Assembly: GCA_035236585.1 (NCBI GenBank)
Contig: CP141132.1
Location: forward strand, 49,541,880 to 49,605,879
DNA length: 64,000 bases
Origin: Warburgia ugandensis
Lineage: Eukaryota > Streptophyta > Magnoliopsida > Canellales > Canellaceae
Reading direction: 5' to 3'
In this document: positions 39,002 to 51,646 of the stretch, in pieces
Position numbering within the stretch: the first letter of the stretch is position 1
Layout: every line of letters starts with the position of its first letter
Notes under the pieces: generated by a model
The model's input: only the letters and a program-made list of their open reading frames with translations
Databases searched by the model: none
Told to the model about the DNA's origin: nothing
Program-made: the position numbers and the translations under genes

Positions 39002-40842
39002 ACACTAAAAAGGATGCATCCTTCCAAATTGGATGGAACACGTCAAATCCAAAGCCTTAGTGCATGAAAAACTTGACTGAATGGAAGGGAAATGTTGATA
39101 TGCATCTACGCTGCTCTAGGATGAAAGGAATTACTATGCTATGTATGAATTACAAAGCAAGTAAAGATGAGAAGTTAACATGAAAAACTAAGGAAAAACT
39201 ACAAAGTAACTATGTGTATAATCCAAGGAAGCATGAAATATGCATGCTTAAGCATTATCAAACTACCAAAAATGTAAGTGAATGCATGCTAGAAGAAGGT
39301 GAATGGAAGAGGTAGAAGATAGAAGATAGAAGATAGAAGAGAAAGAGAAAAAGAAAAAGAATCAAGAAAGGAATTGTAATAGGTTGAGACCCTACCTTTA
39401 TCTCCAAAGAATTTGAACATGGAAGCTTGAAGGGAGCTTGACTAATGGTGATCTTCCTCCCTATGTTTCTCCTAGATTTGGCCTTGAGTTTTAGGAAAAT
39501 TTGAAAGATCCTTAACTCATTTAAAACACCGTTATTTATAGAATGCATAGTGGGAGTTAAGAAGGTTGAATGGTTGACATTAATCCATTTTAATTATAAG
39601 TGAATCAAGGGCTGGATTGGGGGTGGGGTTATGGAATTCAAATATAGGAAAGGGATGGAATTAAGAAGGGAATAAGATGGGAAGGGAAAGAGAAAGAGAA
39701 AGGAAGAGGAAAGGTTAAAGGATGAAGGGAATGAGTGGGAAAGGAAAGAAATAGTAAGGAGAAATAAAGAAGTAACATAGAAAGAAAGAAAAGCAAGAGT
39801 AGTGGAATTAGAGCATGGCTCTTAGAGGGGGTAGACATCTTTTTTTAATGGAGAAAAGTGTGGTGGAAAATGGGAAGAGAAGGGAAAAATAAAGGAAATA
39901 CAAAGAATAAGTGGGAAAGGAAATAAATGGCAAAGAAAGTAAAGAAAAGGAGGTCGAGAATCTAGGGTTTTTCAAATTTAGAAAGTCCTCAGAAGAGGTG
40001 GCGTGCTTTCCAAATGGGTGTGTGTGATTGGTTTTTAGAAACCTTAAAGATCAAAAGAGATTGAATGATGATGGATGGTTAAGATCTTCCTTTCCTTAGG
40101 GCTTTAGTTTTACTTGTCAATATAGAAAAGATGGCTAGGGTTTCCTTCTTTGCTTCACTTTAATCCTAGCCTTGAGATCATACTTATACTTAGGTGAAAG
40201 GAATCCCATCTAAGTTTTCCTTAAAACTTCATTTTATCTCCATCATTGGATTGGTTGAATGGCCATTATTCTTGTTGAGCTTCATATATTTCATGAGGAC
40301 TAGGTATACTTCACCATCTTTGTATAGATAAAATGTCTAATCATTGATTGATCTTCTTCCTTTGGTTGAGTAGGAGAGAGAAAATAAGTAACAAATCATC
40401 ATGTGGGCCTCAATCTTCTCTTTTTTAAAAGCTTTCACTATATATGATTGCATTGTATGTGACTTAAATTTGTTTCATAAGCTTCTTAAAGTGGTGAAAT
40501 ATATGTAAGTGTGCTTGACTTCCAATTTTGCCATCTTTTCAACCTCATTTTAGTAGGAGTTGTGCATAAGGTTTCTGGCATCTCTATATTTGATAATGAT
40601 ACCCAATGAATAATCTAAACATGTAGGACTTCATTTTTGGCATGTGTGACCTATGATGTAGGTAAAATTGCTATTTCTTGGATAAATTTGGTGATTTTGT
40701 GCATTTTTTATTTGTACCTTGGACCTGCAAAACTTTAAAATTATTCCTAATTAGTGATAATTAAGTATTTTTTTAGGCTAAAACCTTCTAAATATAGGCA
40801 TATGTATGCCATATTTCTATATATATATATATATATATATCA
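39002..40842 (-). mobile_element. Athila-type 3' LTR, left-truncated, minus orientation
   Basis: The right border is set by the decayed polypurine tract. On the minus strand GGACTAGCAAATCTAAGTCAGTGGCAATT precedes TGATATATAT, matching in pattern the Athila arrangement 'GGACTAGCAAA..TAAGTTTGGGGGAATT/TGATA'. The interior has GTTTTGCAGGTCCAAGG-type and purine-rich LTR sequence, and some text shared with the LTR at 29,875 (GGCATCTTTTT, CTAGGGTTTT). The left part is lost at the Tekay-type element. It is likely a different Athila subfamily from the 14,470 LTR. Confidence 0.6.
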
Positions 40843-42769
40843 AATTGCCACTGACTTAGATTTGCTAGTCCTCAAGTATAACTACAAAAAAGATATACCA
40901 AAAATCTAAAAAACAAATTGTAACCACTTTCATAATTGCTGTGGTCTGCATGTAGCATGTGCAATAAGTAACCCCTAGGTTACCCATAGTGGATGACTTG
41001 TAGTCTTGTAAGAGTTTCCAGAAAAGATACCCATAAACATTTTCAAAACCTCATGGAAGTCCTTCATTCTTTCTCAAAGAATCTCCTTATATTTAGCTTA
41101 TGTTAAACTCTTAACTTTAGCATGCTAATGGAAATGATCAACATTTCAAAATCCTACCCTTATGCTAAATATATTTCATTAATTCATTAAATCTCGAAAT
41201 GTGAATCTGTGAATATAGTCGATATATATACGATTATTAGTTTTGAAGGAAATTATAACCTAAATTATCATCCAAATATATGTTTTGACTTCAAATCTCA
41301 TGTGATATACTTGACACTCAGAAAGGAAAAAATCTCTCAATAATAGGTAAGTATAATAATGTTTGTCAAGTCCAAAATTCTGACACATTCCATATAGAAG
41401 AACAATAACTTAGAAAGAATCTAATGGTGGTCTCATGAAAGGATATAAACTATTAGGAATGCTACACTCTATGAAATTCCCTACTCATTGATAACCATAT
41501 CTAAGTCATATTTCTCCTAATATCAACTTAGAACTTCTATTAGGATGAAACATAGGCTTAGGACAAGGTTCTCAAAAGAAATGGTATAAGGATAAACAAA
41601 GTTTGTTTGGGAGATATGTAAAGGTCTTCTATGGTGTATTCACAAATTTCTTTTTTATCCATAAGAGTAAACATTTCCTTTTCATTGGCTATCATTCTTG
41701 ACTTTCTTCTTTTTTCTTTGGATTTTTGCCTTTTCCATTTGGTGTAACCTTTCTTTGAATTTTTCTCCCTTGTGTTTATCTCTTGATATTTCCAAAACAA
41801 CTGGGTGATGGATATATTATAGGGTTTCACAAGTAATGGTCATTGGGTTAATAAAGAAAAAGGCTTATTGTAAAAGGCTCAAGGCATTAACTAGTAGAAC
41901 ATTTCTAGGGAAGGCTAAAGGCTATAGGTTTCCAAGGATGACCTCTATCATTTCCTGGGTTTAGTATAACTTAAATAGACTATAAACTTAGGAGATAAAA
42001 TTTATAATCTTTTAGATGTTTTTCTAATAGTTGACCAAGATAAAGAATAATGAGACCAATAAAGAAATTACGTTTGCTGAAGAAAATTTTGAATTTATGT
42101 ATATAATCCCTAAAAAGGAAGATTGGCTCTAAAGTTCACATGGGTTAATTGTCTCCAATTTTCTTCTTCAATAACTGTAAGTTATATTCTCTTTTCAACT
42201 TTAACTATATATACATGACTATTTTGTGCAATGAATATTTCAAGTTTAACTTTCCATGTAATACTTTACAAAAAGGATAAAAAAGATGATCCAATTGTAT
42301 ACAAATATATCAATAAACTAAAGTTGAAATGATAGACTGAGTAGTTAAAAAATTCGAATTCTCATCCTTGTGAAGGAACATTTCATAAGTTTTTATCAAA
42401 ATTTTTTTTATATTTCATTAGAACTCAAAAATAACTAAGAAAAACTTTGGACACATAAAATTTGAAATACCCTACCCCCAAACTTAGATTAAACATTGTC
42501 CTTAATGTTTTAAATGCAAAAGTAAGTACAAAGAGAAGGGTTAGAATGATATTACTTACATTGTAGTAATGGTGCATTGATCTATGAATGTGGCTAAATA
42601 AGTAAAATGCAACTTGCAAACTACATCTACACTTACCCTATGATGCAAACGAACTGCTGTGGATCTAGTTCTAATAAAGAGACTCCTCTAGTTGGAGTTC
42701 CTCCTCTTCATCAGGGTTTCTCATTCCTAAATATGGTTTAAACCGCTAGCCACTAACTTTGGAGAGTTC
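40843..42769 (-). other. Athila 3' non-coding region
   Basis: The minus strand at 42,471-42,510 reads GGACAATG..., TAAGTTTGGGGGTAGGGTA, a hallmark of the long non-coding region between integrase and 3' LTR in Athila elements. I see no env-like frame. The 90-codon minus frame at 41,558-41,830 is lysine-rich and unassigned. Confidence 0.65.
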
Positions 42770-44090
42770 ACCATCTTTCTCAATCTCAATAGTCCCATGA
42801 GGACAGATAGTTTTTACTATATATGGGCTAGTCCATTAAGAGCATAACTTTCCTAGAAAGAGATGTAGATGGGAATTATAAACAAGGACCTTTTGACCTG
42901 GCTCAAATGTTTTAAGCAGAATGAATTTGTCATGAACTATTTTCATATGATCCTTGTACCTTTTGGCACTATCTTCTACATCTCTCCTAAGTTGTTCCAA
43001 CTCTTCAAGTTGGAATTTCCTATGGGACCTATCTTTATCACTATCAAAGTTAAGCTGCTTAATTGCATAATATGCTTTATGCTCTAGCTCAACAAGTACA
43101 TGACAAGCTTTTTTCAAAAATTAAGTAGTATGGGGACATTCTAATAGGGTTTTATTGACAATTATATAAGCCCATAATGCATTAGTTAGTCAAAGAGACT
43201 AATCTTTTCTACTAGAGTTCACCGTTTTCTTCAGTATGCACTTAATTTCCCTATTAAACACCTCAACTTGCTCATTAGTTTGGAAATAGTAAGGCATTGC
43301 AACGCTATGGGTTACTCCATATTTTTTCATTAAGGCCTCAAATACTTAGCTTCAAAAGTGTTTTCCTCCATTGCTAATAATAGCATATGAAGTGCCAAAG
43401 CATGAAAAAATATTATCTTTTAAAAACTCAACTACCACTTTTTTGGTCATCTGTCTTACATGCTATTACCTCTACCCATTTGGACATGTACTCCACTCCT
43501 AATAAGATGTATAAGTTTCCATAAGAGTTAGGTAAGGGACCATAAAGTCAATACCCTAGACATCAAATATTTCTACTATCAAAATTGGATTTAGTGGAAT
43601 GACGTCCCTTTTTTCAATTCTCCCTAACTTTCGACAACAATAACATGTTTTGTAATACATGCAAGAATCTTTAAAATTTGTGGGCTAATAAAATCCACAC
43701 AGCAAAATCTTTGTAGTAGTCTTTTTAGCACTAACAATAAAAGGAGATGATTTTGTTCTGTTCATTTTCTAGAACACATCTCCTAATGATTTAATCATCA
43801 CATTATTTAAATAGTATCTATTATCCCATATAAAGTTCTTGACCTTGGTTAGGAAATTAGATGTATTTTCTTTTGACCAATATGATGAAAGTTCATCTAT
43901 TACAAGATAGTTGACTAAATCAGTGTACCAAGGTAATTGGTAAACTTACAGAAGTTCCTCATTAGGGAAAATCTCTACTATCAACCTAGAAAAGTGATTT
44001 GCTAGAACATTTTCAGAACCTTGTTTGTCCCTAATTTTTATGTCGCTGTGAATTTCTTTTCATTCAAGTAGAGTAATCCCATTGCTAGGA
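42770..44090 (-). pseudogene. Athila RNase H end and integrase relic
   Basis: Reading leftward: IRDKQGSENVLANHFSRL (RNase H end, about 44,050), NEELL, PWYTDLVNYLV, YWSKENTSNFLTKVKNFIWD, then integrase pieces FGTSYAIISNGGKHF, EALMKKYGVTH, QVEVFNREIKCILKKTVN, NALWAY. The C-terminal part KKACHVLVELEHKAYYAIKQ, ELEQLRRDVEDSAKRYKDH, FEPGQKVLVYNS follows at 42,836-43,117. Integrase inserts the DNA copy. The catalytic Asp of the family motif S-D-G-G-x-H-F is Asn here, and several stops interrupt the frame, so it is dead. It reads toward the 3' LTR at 39,002-40,842. Confidence 0.9.
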
Positions 44091-44284
44091 ATTCTCAACA
44101 ATATTTCAAAGAAATCATAGGCTTCCACATCACTTTTTGGTCATGAAAACCCCTCCACTAGTGGTGTCTATCATACGTCAGTTCTGTGGTGTCAAACCTT
44201 CATAAAAATATTAAACATGGTACCACTTTTGAAATCCATAGTGGGAACATTTCAGAAGTAAGTCCTTCCAACATTCCAACATTC

Positions 44285-44485
44285 ACTCCCTTTTTTATTG
44301 AAAATTTATAATTTCAAACTTAAGGGTCTTGTTCTTATGGCCTAGGAAAAACTTACTCAAGAATTTCCTAAATAGTTGATCCCATATGGTGATGGACCTT
44401 ACTTCTAGAGACTTAAGCCATGCCTTACCTTTATCTTTTAATGAAAATGGGAATAGTATAAACCTAATAGAGTCATCTAAGAAAT
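44285..44485 (-). pseudogene. gag: Athila gag fragment
   Basis: The minus strand encodes DDSIRFILFPFSLKDKGKAW, LKSLEVRSITIWDQLFRKFL and SKFF, the central Athila gag motif. It lies directly beside the RNase H-integrase relic in the same orientation, so protease and most of RT are deleted between about 44,090 and 44,285. An oppositely oriented LTR fragment truncates it at 44,486. Confidence 0.85.
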
Positions 44486-45009
44486 TGCAGTATAAGTGTT
44501 CAATTTTGTATAAATAGTACCCAATTAGTTGCTAATTTGTTATAACTTATAGTGTTAAATTAGGGTTTTGGCCAAAATTTATAACACATGCATTTTTGGC
44601 CTAATAATTAAAAAATGTGATATTTTGTAGGTTCAGAGGATAATCTAGAGTAAGTATGTGAATGATCATAATTTATTAGTATTTAATTAGGGTTTTTCTT
44701 CTTTTATAGGTGTTAAGTAGATAATTCAAAGGTTGAGCTTGACCGAGATAAGAATTGAGGTCATTCGTGAGGTTTCATAATATAACTAGGAAACCTAAGC
44801 AAGCTAAATCCTAATTTTATCCATGTTTCGTTTTCCATGTCATTCACTTTCTTAGTTTAATCAAATACACTCTTTCTTTGGATAGGATTAACAATTTAAA
44901 TAAGATCTAATTAACATAACAAATCTTTGAGATTCCTTATGGGATCGACCTCACTAGTGCAAATCTGCTACAGTTGATTTGTGCACTTAAGTGTAATTTT
45001 AAAGCTACA
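44486..45009 (+). mobile_element. Athila-like LTR, internally deleted, plus orientation
   Basis: It starts TGCAGTATAAGTGTTCAATT, parallel to the LTR start at 14,470, and contains ACACATGCATTTTTGGCCTAAT and TTCTTTTATAGGTGTT. It then jumps to the tail (GAGATTCCTTATGGGATCGACC ... GATTTGTGCACTTAAG) and ends near CTACA. At 524 bp it is about a quarter of the usual LTR length, so the middle is deleted. It opposes the flanking minus-strand gag and no target duplication is visible. Confidence 0.65.
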
Positions 45010-45790
45010 CCCCTAAACATGCAAACTTAAATAATGAATGGATACTAAGCTATGGACTAAGTGTATGATTTTTGAAAGAACTACTTAAGCATCCAAAAGA
45101 TTCTCGTGCTTTGGTTAAGCTGTTAATTAAATGTCAGGTGGTTCAATGTTACACATTGCTTAGGGAAAGAAGTTAGATCCATAGAATTTCCTTGTTAAAT
45201 GAAATTTCCATCTTGAATTGAAAGGATCATGTTAATAATGACTTATACTTGTCTATTTATCTTAAGCAATAATATCTTATTGTAGGTGGTCTTAATTGAA
45301 TCCTTGAAGGTTTAAGATTTTTTTAAAGGCTTTGGTGAGTTTTACATTTACATTCTTTTGTATTATTTATTTTGTCTCAATTTTTTGTTATGAATTATTT
45401 TAATCATGTACATGGTTTTTCTTTAAGGTTTTAGGATATTGGAACACATCCTTGTCATCAATCATTTGAAGCTTGATTTTGATTCATTTGCATGAAAGAG
45501 GTAAGGTCACTAGTTTTTCATTCAGTTGCATGCCTTTGCTTTATATCCCTAAAATGTTTACATAGCTAAATACGTAGGTAATTTCATTAAATATATTACT
45601 CTATTTTTGTTAGATTAGAAAATCAAAGTGAATATTTGATATCCATGTGATGGTTTCCATTTAAATTTTATTGTAAATTCATCGACTAATGCCACCTTTG
45701 TACTCAAAAAAGCAAGTTTCTAATTTTTTTCTACTTTTGTTTTCTTTAAGTGCATTATATGGACTATTTGATTTCATTGTTCTAATATCA
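45010..45790. other. Unassigned AT-rich DNA
   Basis: No recognised coding sequence. It may belong to the left part of the CACTA relic that follows, but I could not find a CACTA terminus here. Confidence 0.4.
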
Positions 45791-45810
45791 TTATGTTATT
45801 GTTTGCAATA

Positions 45811-48420
45811 AAGATGGAACATGAACAACATCAAAATGAAAAATATGAACAATATCAAGAGCATGAACAATAGGCATACCACAGCAGCATTGAAAAGAGA
45901 AAGGGCATAGGCAAACAATGATGGAAAAGCTTACCACAAGAAAATTGAAGGCAATTAAAGAAACTGCCCTATACAATAGTAGAGGGCAAGAGAAAGGTCA
46001 GAGTGTAGCATCTTATAGCATTTTTCTCTACTCCACAATAAGAAGCATGGTGCCTATCAAATTTGATGATTGGAGAGGTGCCACCAATAATAAAATATTC
46101 AATATGGGAGATGGTGAAAGTATGTAAAAATCTTGTCTATTATATAATTTATAGCATACCTTATCTTCTTATTTTCAAATACAGTAATGCACTTTGTAAT
46201 TTGTAGACCACCTTTAAGGTACCTGAGCACAAGAAGATGCATTGCAAGGAGCTAGTCAGCAATGACAAAAATAGAAGAACTACTTTGTTTGCAATCATGT
46301 AGGTTCATATGTCCATAATCCATCAAGGCTATAAAGAGTGGCTACTATTTATTCCAACATCATTGACCAGGATGTGTCGAATGCAATTGTAAAGGACCAC
46401 ACGTCCTCTGAATTTGAGGTGTGTACTAAAATAATATTTCGTTAAATTAATTATATATGACATCTAATTATTACACTTGATTACATATGTACAAATCTAT
46501 AGGCAAAGAGTGCGAGAGGAAGAAAGTTACATAAAACTAATATGCAGCACCACCTCTCCAGGTTATGTTACACCATTTGGAAGAACGTGAAGTATCTATG
46601 ACAGTTTATTCCTTTCAAATTATATTATAATTATATACATTTTATTACCTAACTATAGTATCTTGCTTGATAGTAAAAGAAATTTGGGAATACAAATCCC
46701 ATTGATCTCACCATCCTTTGGAAGATGGTGCATTTGATGTGCCATAACACCCAAATGTTCATAGGTGAAGCTACTACACAAGTTGCTTCATGCATTGTAA
46801 GTGGTTCCACCTATCTACCATTAACTACCTTTAATTTTATACAAATAAATAAATAAATTGATTATGTTCTTCTAATTAAATTTTGTAGGATATTCTTACC
46901 CTAGAAAGCATGAGTACAGGAACCCTAAGCAGCACTGCTGCCTATGATGACATCTTGTATAGGGAAGGACTACCCTAGTCGAGTAAGGGGCATGGGGCAC
47001 GGTATTGTTCCTTTCAAATTATTTGGTAAAAAAATACATATAATTGAAGATCCAAGAGGTCTACAATGAGTTATGTGAGAAGATAAAAATAGATATACTT
47101 AACTAGTTGTGTGAAGGAGGTTTGATGATAGTTTCTCATTCTCCTATGCCTAATTCTCGTAATGTTCATATACCTCCATCAAATGCTAGATGCAACACTC
47201 ATATCAAAGAAGTTCACGAAGGAAAATCTACGCCTTTCAAGAGAGAAATTTCAACCAATGAGGTATATACATAGACACTAGAACTTTTTTATCGCCCTGT
47301 AATTATTTTGTCTCAACGTCTCTAATGTATGATGTATTTCTTATTTGCAAGTGGGTCAATGCCTATTGGCCTTGGCCTTGGATGTCAGTCAAAACTTCAT
47401 CGCAGTTGGTTCATGCTATGAGCATGAATTAACCATTTTGTACAAAATTAGTATGCCTCCACATACTAAGCACGTGTCTATTATCATAGCTTTGAATGCA
47501 AATGCTGGCCTATCATTTCCTCTAGAAATGAAAAATATTGTAACTGTTGGGCAAGCAGTTGTATATCATGTCACTTGATTGGAGGCACTTACCACTTCCA
47601 TAGAGTCCATGGTATATATCCTTTCATACTACCATCCGCAACAACAAGTTTTAGCTAGAGACCTCAATTTAATTGTTTATTAAATGTAATAAGGTTAATC
47701 AACAGTAGAAAGTGCCATCGAGGTCACTTGTAGTTACACCATTAGCTATTGTCATACGAATGGAATAAGTGCTAGTATTTATGCTTATTTTTCATCATAA
47801 ATTTAAATGTCTTCATTAATCATTATTAATTGACTAAAAATATCTACAACTTTTACAACAATCATCAAAGGATTTCGTGGAAGTCTCACCTAACATGCCT
47901 CAATCCCTAATGTTACTCTACAAAATCATCAACGAAGATAGGGCAATCAACCCCATATAGATCAAGGAGGGAGTGCTTATAGATGTCATTGTTAAAGTTC
48001 CACTTATGATGGAGGACCTATTATGAGTTTGCCAATGAGATCAATTCAAGCACCCTAACATGGTTTCCTATATGGGTTATATGCAAATATCTACTTACAA
48101 AATACTTGACATTACATGTTATTATTTCATGGTAGGTAATAATTATTTCTTTTATGTTGCTTGTTAAGTGATGCAATAAGCCTTTTTTAGGTTAAGGGTG
48201 TTTACCAATTACTTGACCTCAGCATCAATTATAACTAAGTTTTTTTTTTTTTTTAATCATATTCTATACTTAAGGATTGTAAATTTTAATTGCAATTCAT
48301 ATGATTGTGTGTATATGGCTCATTGCAGATACTCATTTTAGATGTGTATAGTGGGCATGCTTTCCTTTTTGTTCTTGTGGATTGAATGTCCATCCTGCCT
48401 TTGTAAAAATTATAAATAAG
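45811..48420 (+). pseudogene. CACTA (En/Spm) second-ORF-type gene relic
   Basis: This resembles the plant En/Spm (Ptta-type) protein encoded beside tnp2 in CACTA elements. Pieces in order: MVPIKFDDWRGATNNKIFNM (46,050-46,110), TFKVPEHKKMHCKELVSNDK (about 46,205), an RVREEESYIK piece after 46,500 where the family has a basic segment, and the best preserved block at 47,345-47,578: VGQCLLALALDVSQNFIAVG, then HVSIIIALNANAGLSFPLEM and VTVGQAVVYHV. Long AT-rich gaps with GT..AG-like edges suggest former introns. Stops and shifts are frequent. Weak text at 47,880-48,120 may continue the gene. The direction points to the terminus at 49,836. Confidence 0.65.
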
Positions 48421-49089
48421 TAAGCTTTTAATCTTTTCATGTGTTGTGTATATCATAAGTAATTTTTTATATGTATGTAATGTAATTTAAATTTAAATTT
48501 GTGCAGAATGATTAACATGGGCTAATGTGACTGAGACTCTACAACCACCGAAACTTATTTGGAAGAATATCAAGGTATTAAAAATAGTTAATTACTCTAT
48601 TTTATAACTAATTAAACTTACAATGTTACAAATGATATTTATTGATCCTTTGTCTTTTTCTTATTGTACAATGCCCTAGAAAATAGTTTGATTAGGAGTC
48701 GGGATATTATATGCTAAGATACATAAGGAACCTAGTACTTAATGGCGTTGGTGTCTACCAATTAAGAAAGATAAGATAGTTTTTACTGGTCATAATCTTA
48801 TTTTTTTTTCATAATTTTTTATGGAATCTAGCATAAAAGAATTTGCCAACTGAGTTAAGTATGTTGTAATGTAGGCTTCTGCTTTTAAAGTGGGCAAACA
48901 AGAAGAATTACTCTAAAGTAAACCTTAATGAAATATAAGGCCAATGGGGTAAGTATGTAATGAGTTTCAATTAGAAGAATTAGAGTAATTACATAAATGT
49001 AAATTACCTTATCCATAATAAAGGATTATTTTCATTGACATATATCTGTTTCTCTAGTTTTCATTATTTTCATTAAAGTAATAGGATAA
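48421..49089. other. CACTA 3' region, no gene recognised
   Basis: AT-rich DNA between the relic gene and the tandem repeats. Only fragmentary, stop-ridden frames are visible. Confidence 0.4.
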
Positions 49090-49765
49090 ATGAGGGGAAC
49101 TTGGAGTGTGGAAGTAAATGGTAGGTGCGTATGGACTTGTAAATGAAGTGACTGGGAGGTTGCATTTTCTTCATATGCATTTGTTCTTTTATTCTTTATT
49201 ATTTTCATTTAAGTATATATATTTTATGGGATGCTGAATGAGGGAAACTTAGAGTATGAAAGTAAATGAGTATGTGTGTATGGACTTGTAAATGAAGTGA
49301 ATGTAAAGGTTGTAGTGAATGTGTTGTGATTTCTTTAATCAAGTTATTTCAAGATAGATGTGGATGGATGATGAATTTGGATGTTTTATACCCAATTTGG
49401 AAGTGGATGTACGTTTCATTTTAATGTGTATAAACATTACAAAAGCAATGTAATAGGTGGTACATAGAATGAATGTAGAGATACATGTTGTGATTGCAAT
49501 GTAGGAAACTTGGAGAGTGAAAGTAAATGAGTATGTGTGGACTTGTAAATGAAATGAATGTGGAGGTTGCAATGAATGTATTTTGGTTTCTTTTATTAAG
49601 TCTTTTCAAGATAGATGTGGATGAATGATGAATTTGGATGCTTTGTATCCAATGTAGAAGTGAATGTATATTTCTTTTTCATGTGTTTAAAAATTGCAAG
49701 AATGATGTAGCAAGTGATGCATTGAATGTATGTAGAAATAGAAGTAGCGATTGCAATGTGAAAAA
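49090..49765. repeat. Tandem repeats near CACTA end, 3 partial copies
   Basis: The block AACTTGGAGAGTGAAAGTAA ... GGACTTGTAAATGAA...GAATGTGGAGGTTGCAATG starts near 49,097, 49,245 and 49,503. The last two copies (about 257 bp each) also share AAGATAGATGTGGATG and GATGAATTTGGATG. Minus-strand frames here repeat the same peptide and come from the repeat. Confidence 0.8.
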
Positions 49766-49780
49766 AAAAAAAAAAAAAAA
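49761..49780. repeat. Poly(A) run, about 20 bp
   Basis: A homopolymer A run immediately left of the CACTA terminal motif. Confidence 0.95.
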
Positions 49781-49782
49781 CC

Positions 49783-49836
49783 CTTTTAAAGTCAGTTTTT
49801 GAAAATTCCACTTTAAAAGCCTCTAGGGTAGTAGTG
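49783..49836. mobile_element. CACTA right terminus, second element
   Basis: CTTTTAAAGTCAGTTTTTG ... CCACTTTAAAAGCC leads to GGTAGTAGTG at 49,836, the complement of CACTACTACC. It matches the 8,289-8,325 subterminal motif and the terminus ending at 8,597. ACT at 49,837-49,839 could be a 3-bp target duplication. The left end was not found. Confidence 0.6.
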
Positions 49837-49899
49837 ACTTGTCCAAATATCAACCTACCCCACCTATGAGAGAATCTCTATCCAATCCAAGATCATAAT

Positions 49900-50500
49900 T
49901 ATGAAGTAATCAACCAACTTAAAAAAACTCAGGCTCAAATATTGGTTTGGGGACTACTTATGGCATCTCACAAGCAGTGTTAAAACAATTGAATTAGGTT
50001 CAAGTTCCCACTCAGAAATCTCCAATGCAATTGGTTGCTATTGTTGGCGAAATGGTTATGTCAAAAGCTCTAATCTTCAATGATGCAAGCTTGCCACCGG
50101 AAGGGATCAAACACAAAAGAGCCTATTACATCATTGTTGAGTTTCGTGGGATGACTTTGCCATGGTTATTGCTCCATAATGCTTTACTTTGAATATATGC
50201 CCTCTTCAGATAGCTTTGGGCCTTGGCATTGATTTTAACCATCTCAAGCTGACCTCTTAGGGAATTCTTGCATATGACAGCACCAAGCGTTAGATTTAGG
50301 GGGTTATGTGGACATAAAATTCTCATCACACCAACAACATATATGGTCGTCTTTCAAGTGGTTGACATTCCAATCTCATTCAATATCCTTTTCGAGAACC
50401 GCTAGATCCATACAATAACGGTAGTACCCTCCTCACTTCATGGGAAGCTAAATCTGTCCACAAGACAAAAATTGCCAAAACTTTTGGGGATGAAACCAAA
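49900..50500 (+). pseudogene. Ogre/Tat-like gypsy gag-protease relic
   Basis: Across two frames the translation reads VWGLLMASHKQ, ALIFNDASLPPEGIKHKRAY, EFRGMTLPWLLLHNAL, then by frameshift ALNICPLQIALGLGIDFN and AYDSTKR, then TYMVVFQVVDIPISFNILFE and VVPSSLHGKL. This is the aspartic protease region of Tat-lineage elements, including the family's 'L-P-P-E-G', 'A-Y-D-S-T-R/K-R' and 'I-P-x-S-F-N-L-L-x-G' signposts. The active-site D-N-G-S is degraded (HNAL). RT and everything further downstream are absent, so this is an isolated fragment. It follows the CACTA terminus at once and precedes a LINE fragment. Confidence 0.75.
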
Positions 50501-50639
50501 AACATTAAGCCAGGGGTTAACTTGGAAATAGAAAAGCATTGTTTAGTGGGTTCACCTTTGCCAAGATTTTACAATGTACACCTCAATCAGTCTCGCAATG
50601 AAGCTATACCATTCCCTTGTACAAAAGAGTAGGGCTGTC

Positions 50640-50860
50640 CCGTAGATGTTCCAAGATTCCCTATATATGACTGCAAGGCATTTTGTCCAAAGAATTAAGC
50701 GTTTGATGTTCTCCGAATCTCCAAAGCCACTTCATAAGAAGAGCAGAATTAAAATCCGTAACTGCGTCAGAATTCGATCGACATACGTAGCGCCATCTAA
50801 CTAGATGATATTTTCTGTTCTCACTTGGCGAATCATTAATTGGCATCCTCGACATTTATT
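50640..50860 (-). pseudogene. L1-type LINE fragment
   Basis: The minus strand encodes KYHLVRWRYVC followed by NSALLMKWLWRFGE, which matches the conserved region downstream of the RT domain in plant L1-type LINEs (KYHLVKW...C and NKALLGKWLWRF). The frame is open for 64 codons, but no RT catalytic motif, endonuclease or poly(A) tail is linked to it. It is a short internal fragment. Confidence 0.7.
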
Positions 50861-50869
50861 GAAATTCCA

Positions 50870-51602
50870 AAATGATTCACATGTAGAGTAAGTTTCGTAC
50901 TCTTTTCAGATCTACCACATACTATGAGTGTTTTAATACTTATCCCGTATCCATATTTGAGAACCTACTTGCTAGACAAACTCATTCTTGTGACTGAATT
51001 CTGTAATTTTTATGTGCTGGTGAGATTGCATTTTCGGCCATGATCACAACATACATGCGGCCCCATAAGTGTCCCTATTCTTTACTAGTGCACTGAGTTA
51101 TGGATATATTGCTGATTTATATGTTCCCTAGTTGTCGTAAACATCTATTTTAATTTATGGCGCAACGGGTCCATCCAAGGGTGAAACTGAACAACTTACA
51201 TGACAAGAAGAGCAGAAACGTAGTCGATCGACATGACAGCGATACTTAAAGTTGTGTTTGTGTTTGTCACGTTATCGTACCTGCATATGCATGTGTTCGT
51301 AACTGTGTATGTCTTGGGATGACAGTAGCCTAACTCTGCCATTTAAGGACTATTTTTCTTATTACACATACCTTTGATGTATGCATGAAGATCATTCACC
51401 ATCATCTACAAAATGGCATTCAATTCCTATTGAATAGAAGTCCTCCAACTCACATATGGTTTGGTAGTTATAATTCTCGAAATGGGTCTATCCATATCAA
51501 ACCACCACATCACCTACAGTCTCATTAGCATCTGATGATGATTGAAGCTCTCCCATGTGATGGAGGCCTTACCTAAACTAATGGTCACGTGACAATCACG
51601 TG

Positions 51603-51646
<44 letters not shown>

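Noticed and set aside
39258-39838. Leucine/phenylalanine/serine-rich minus frames resembling membrane proteins
   Set aside because: They are produced by purine-rich LTR DNA read on the opposite strand.
49339-49853. Similar minus-strand frames suggesting a duplicated small gene
   Set aside because: They come from the 257-bp tandem repeat at the CACTA end; threonine/isoleucine-rich peptides follow the AT-rich repeat.
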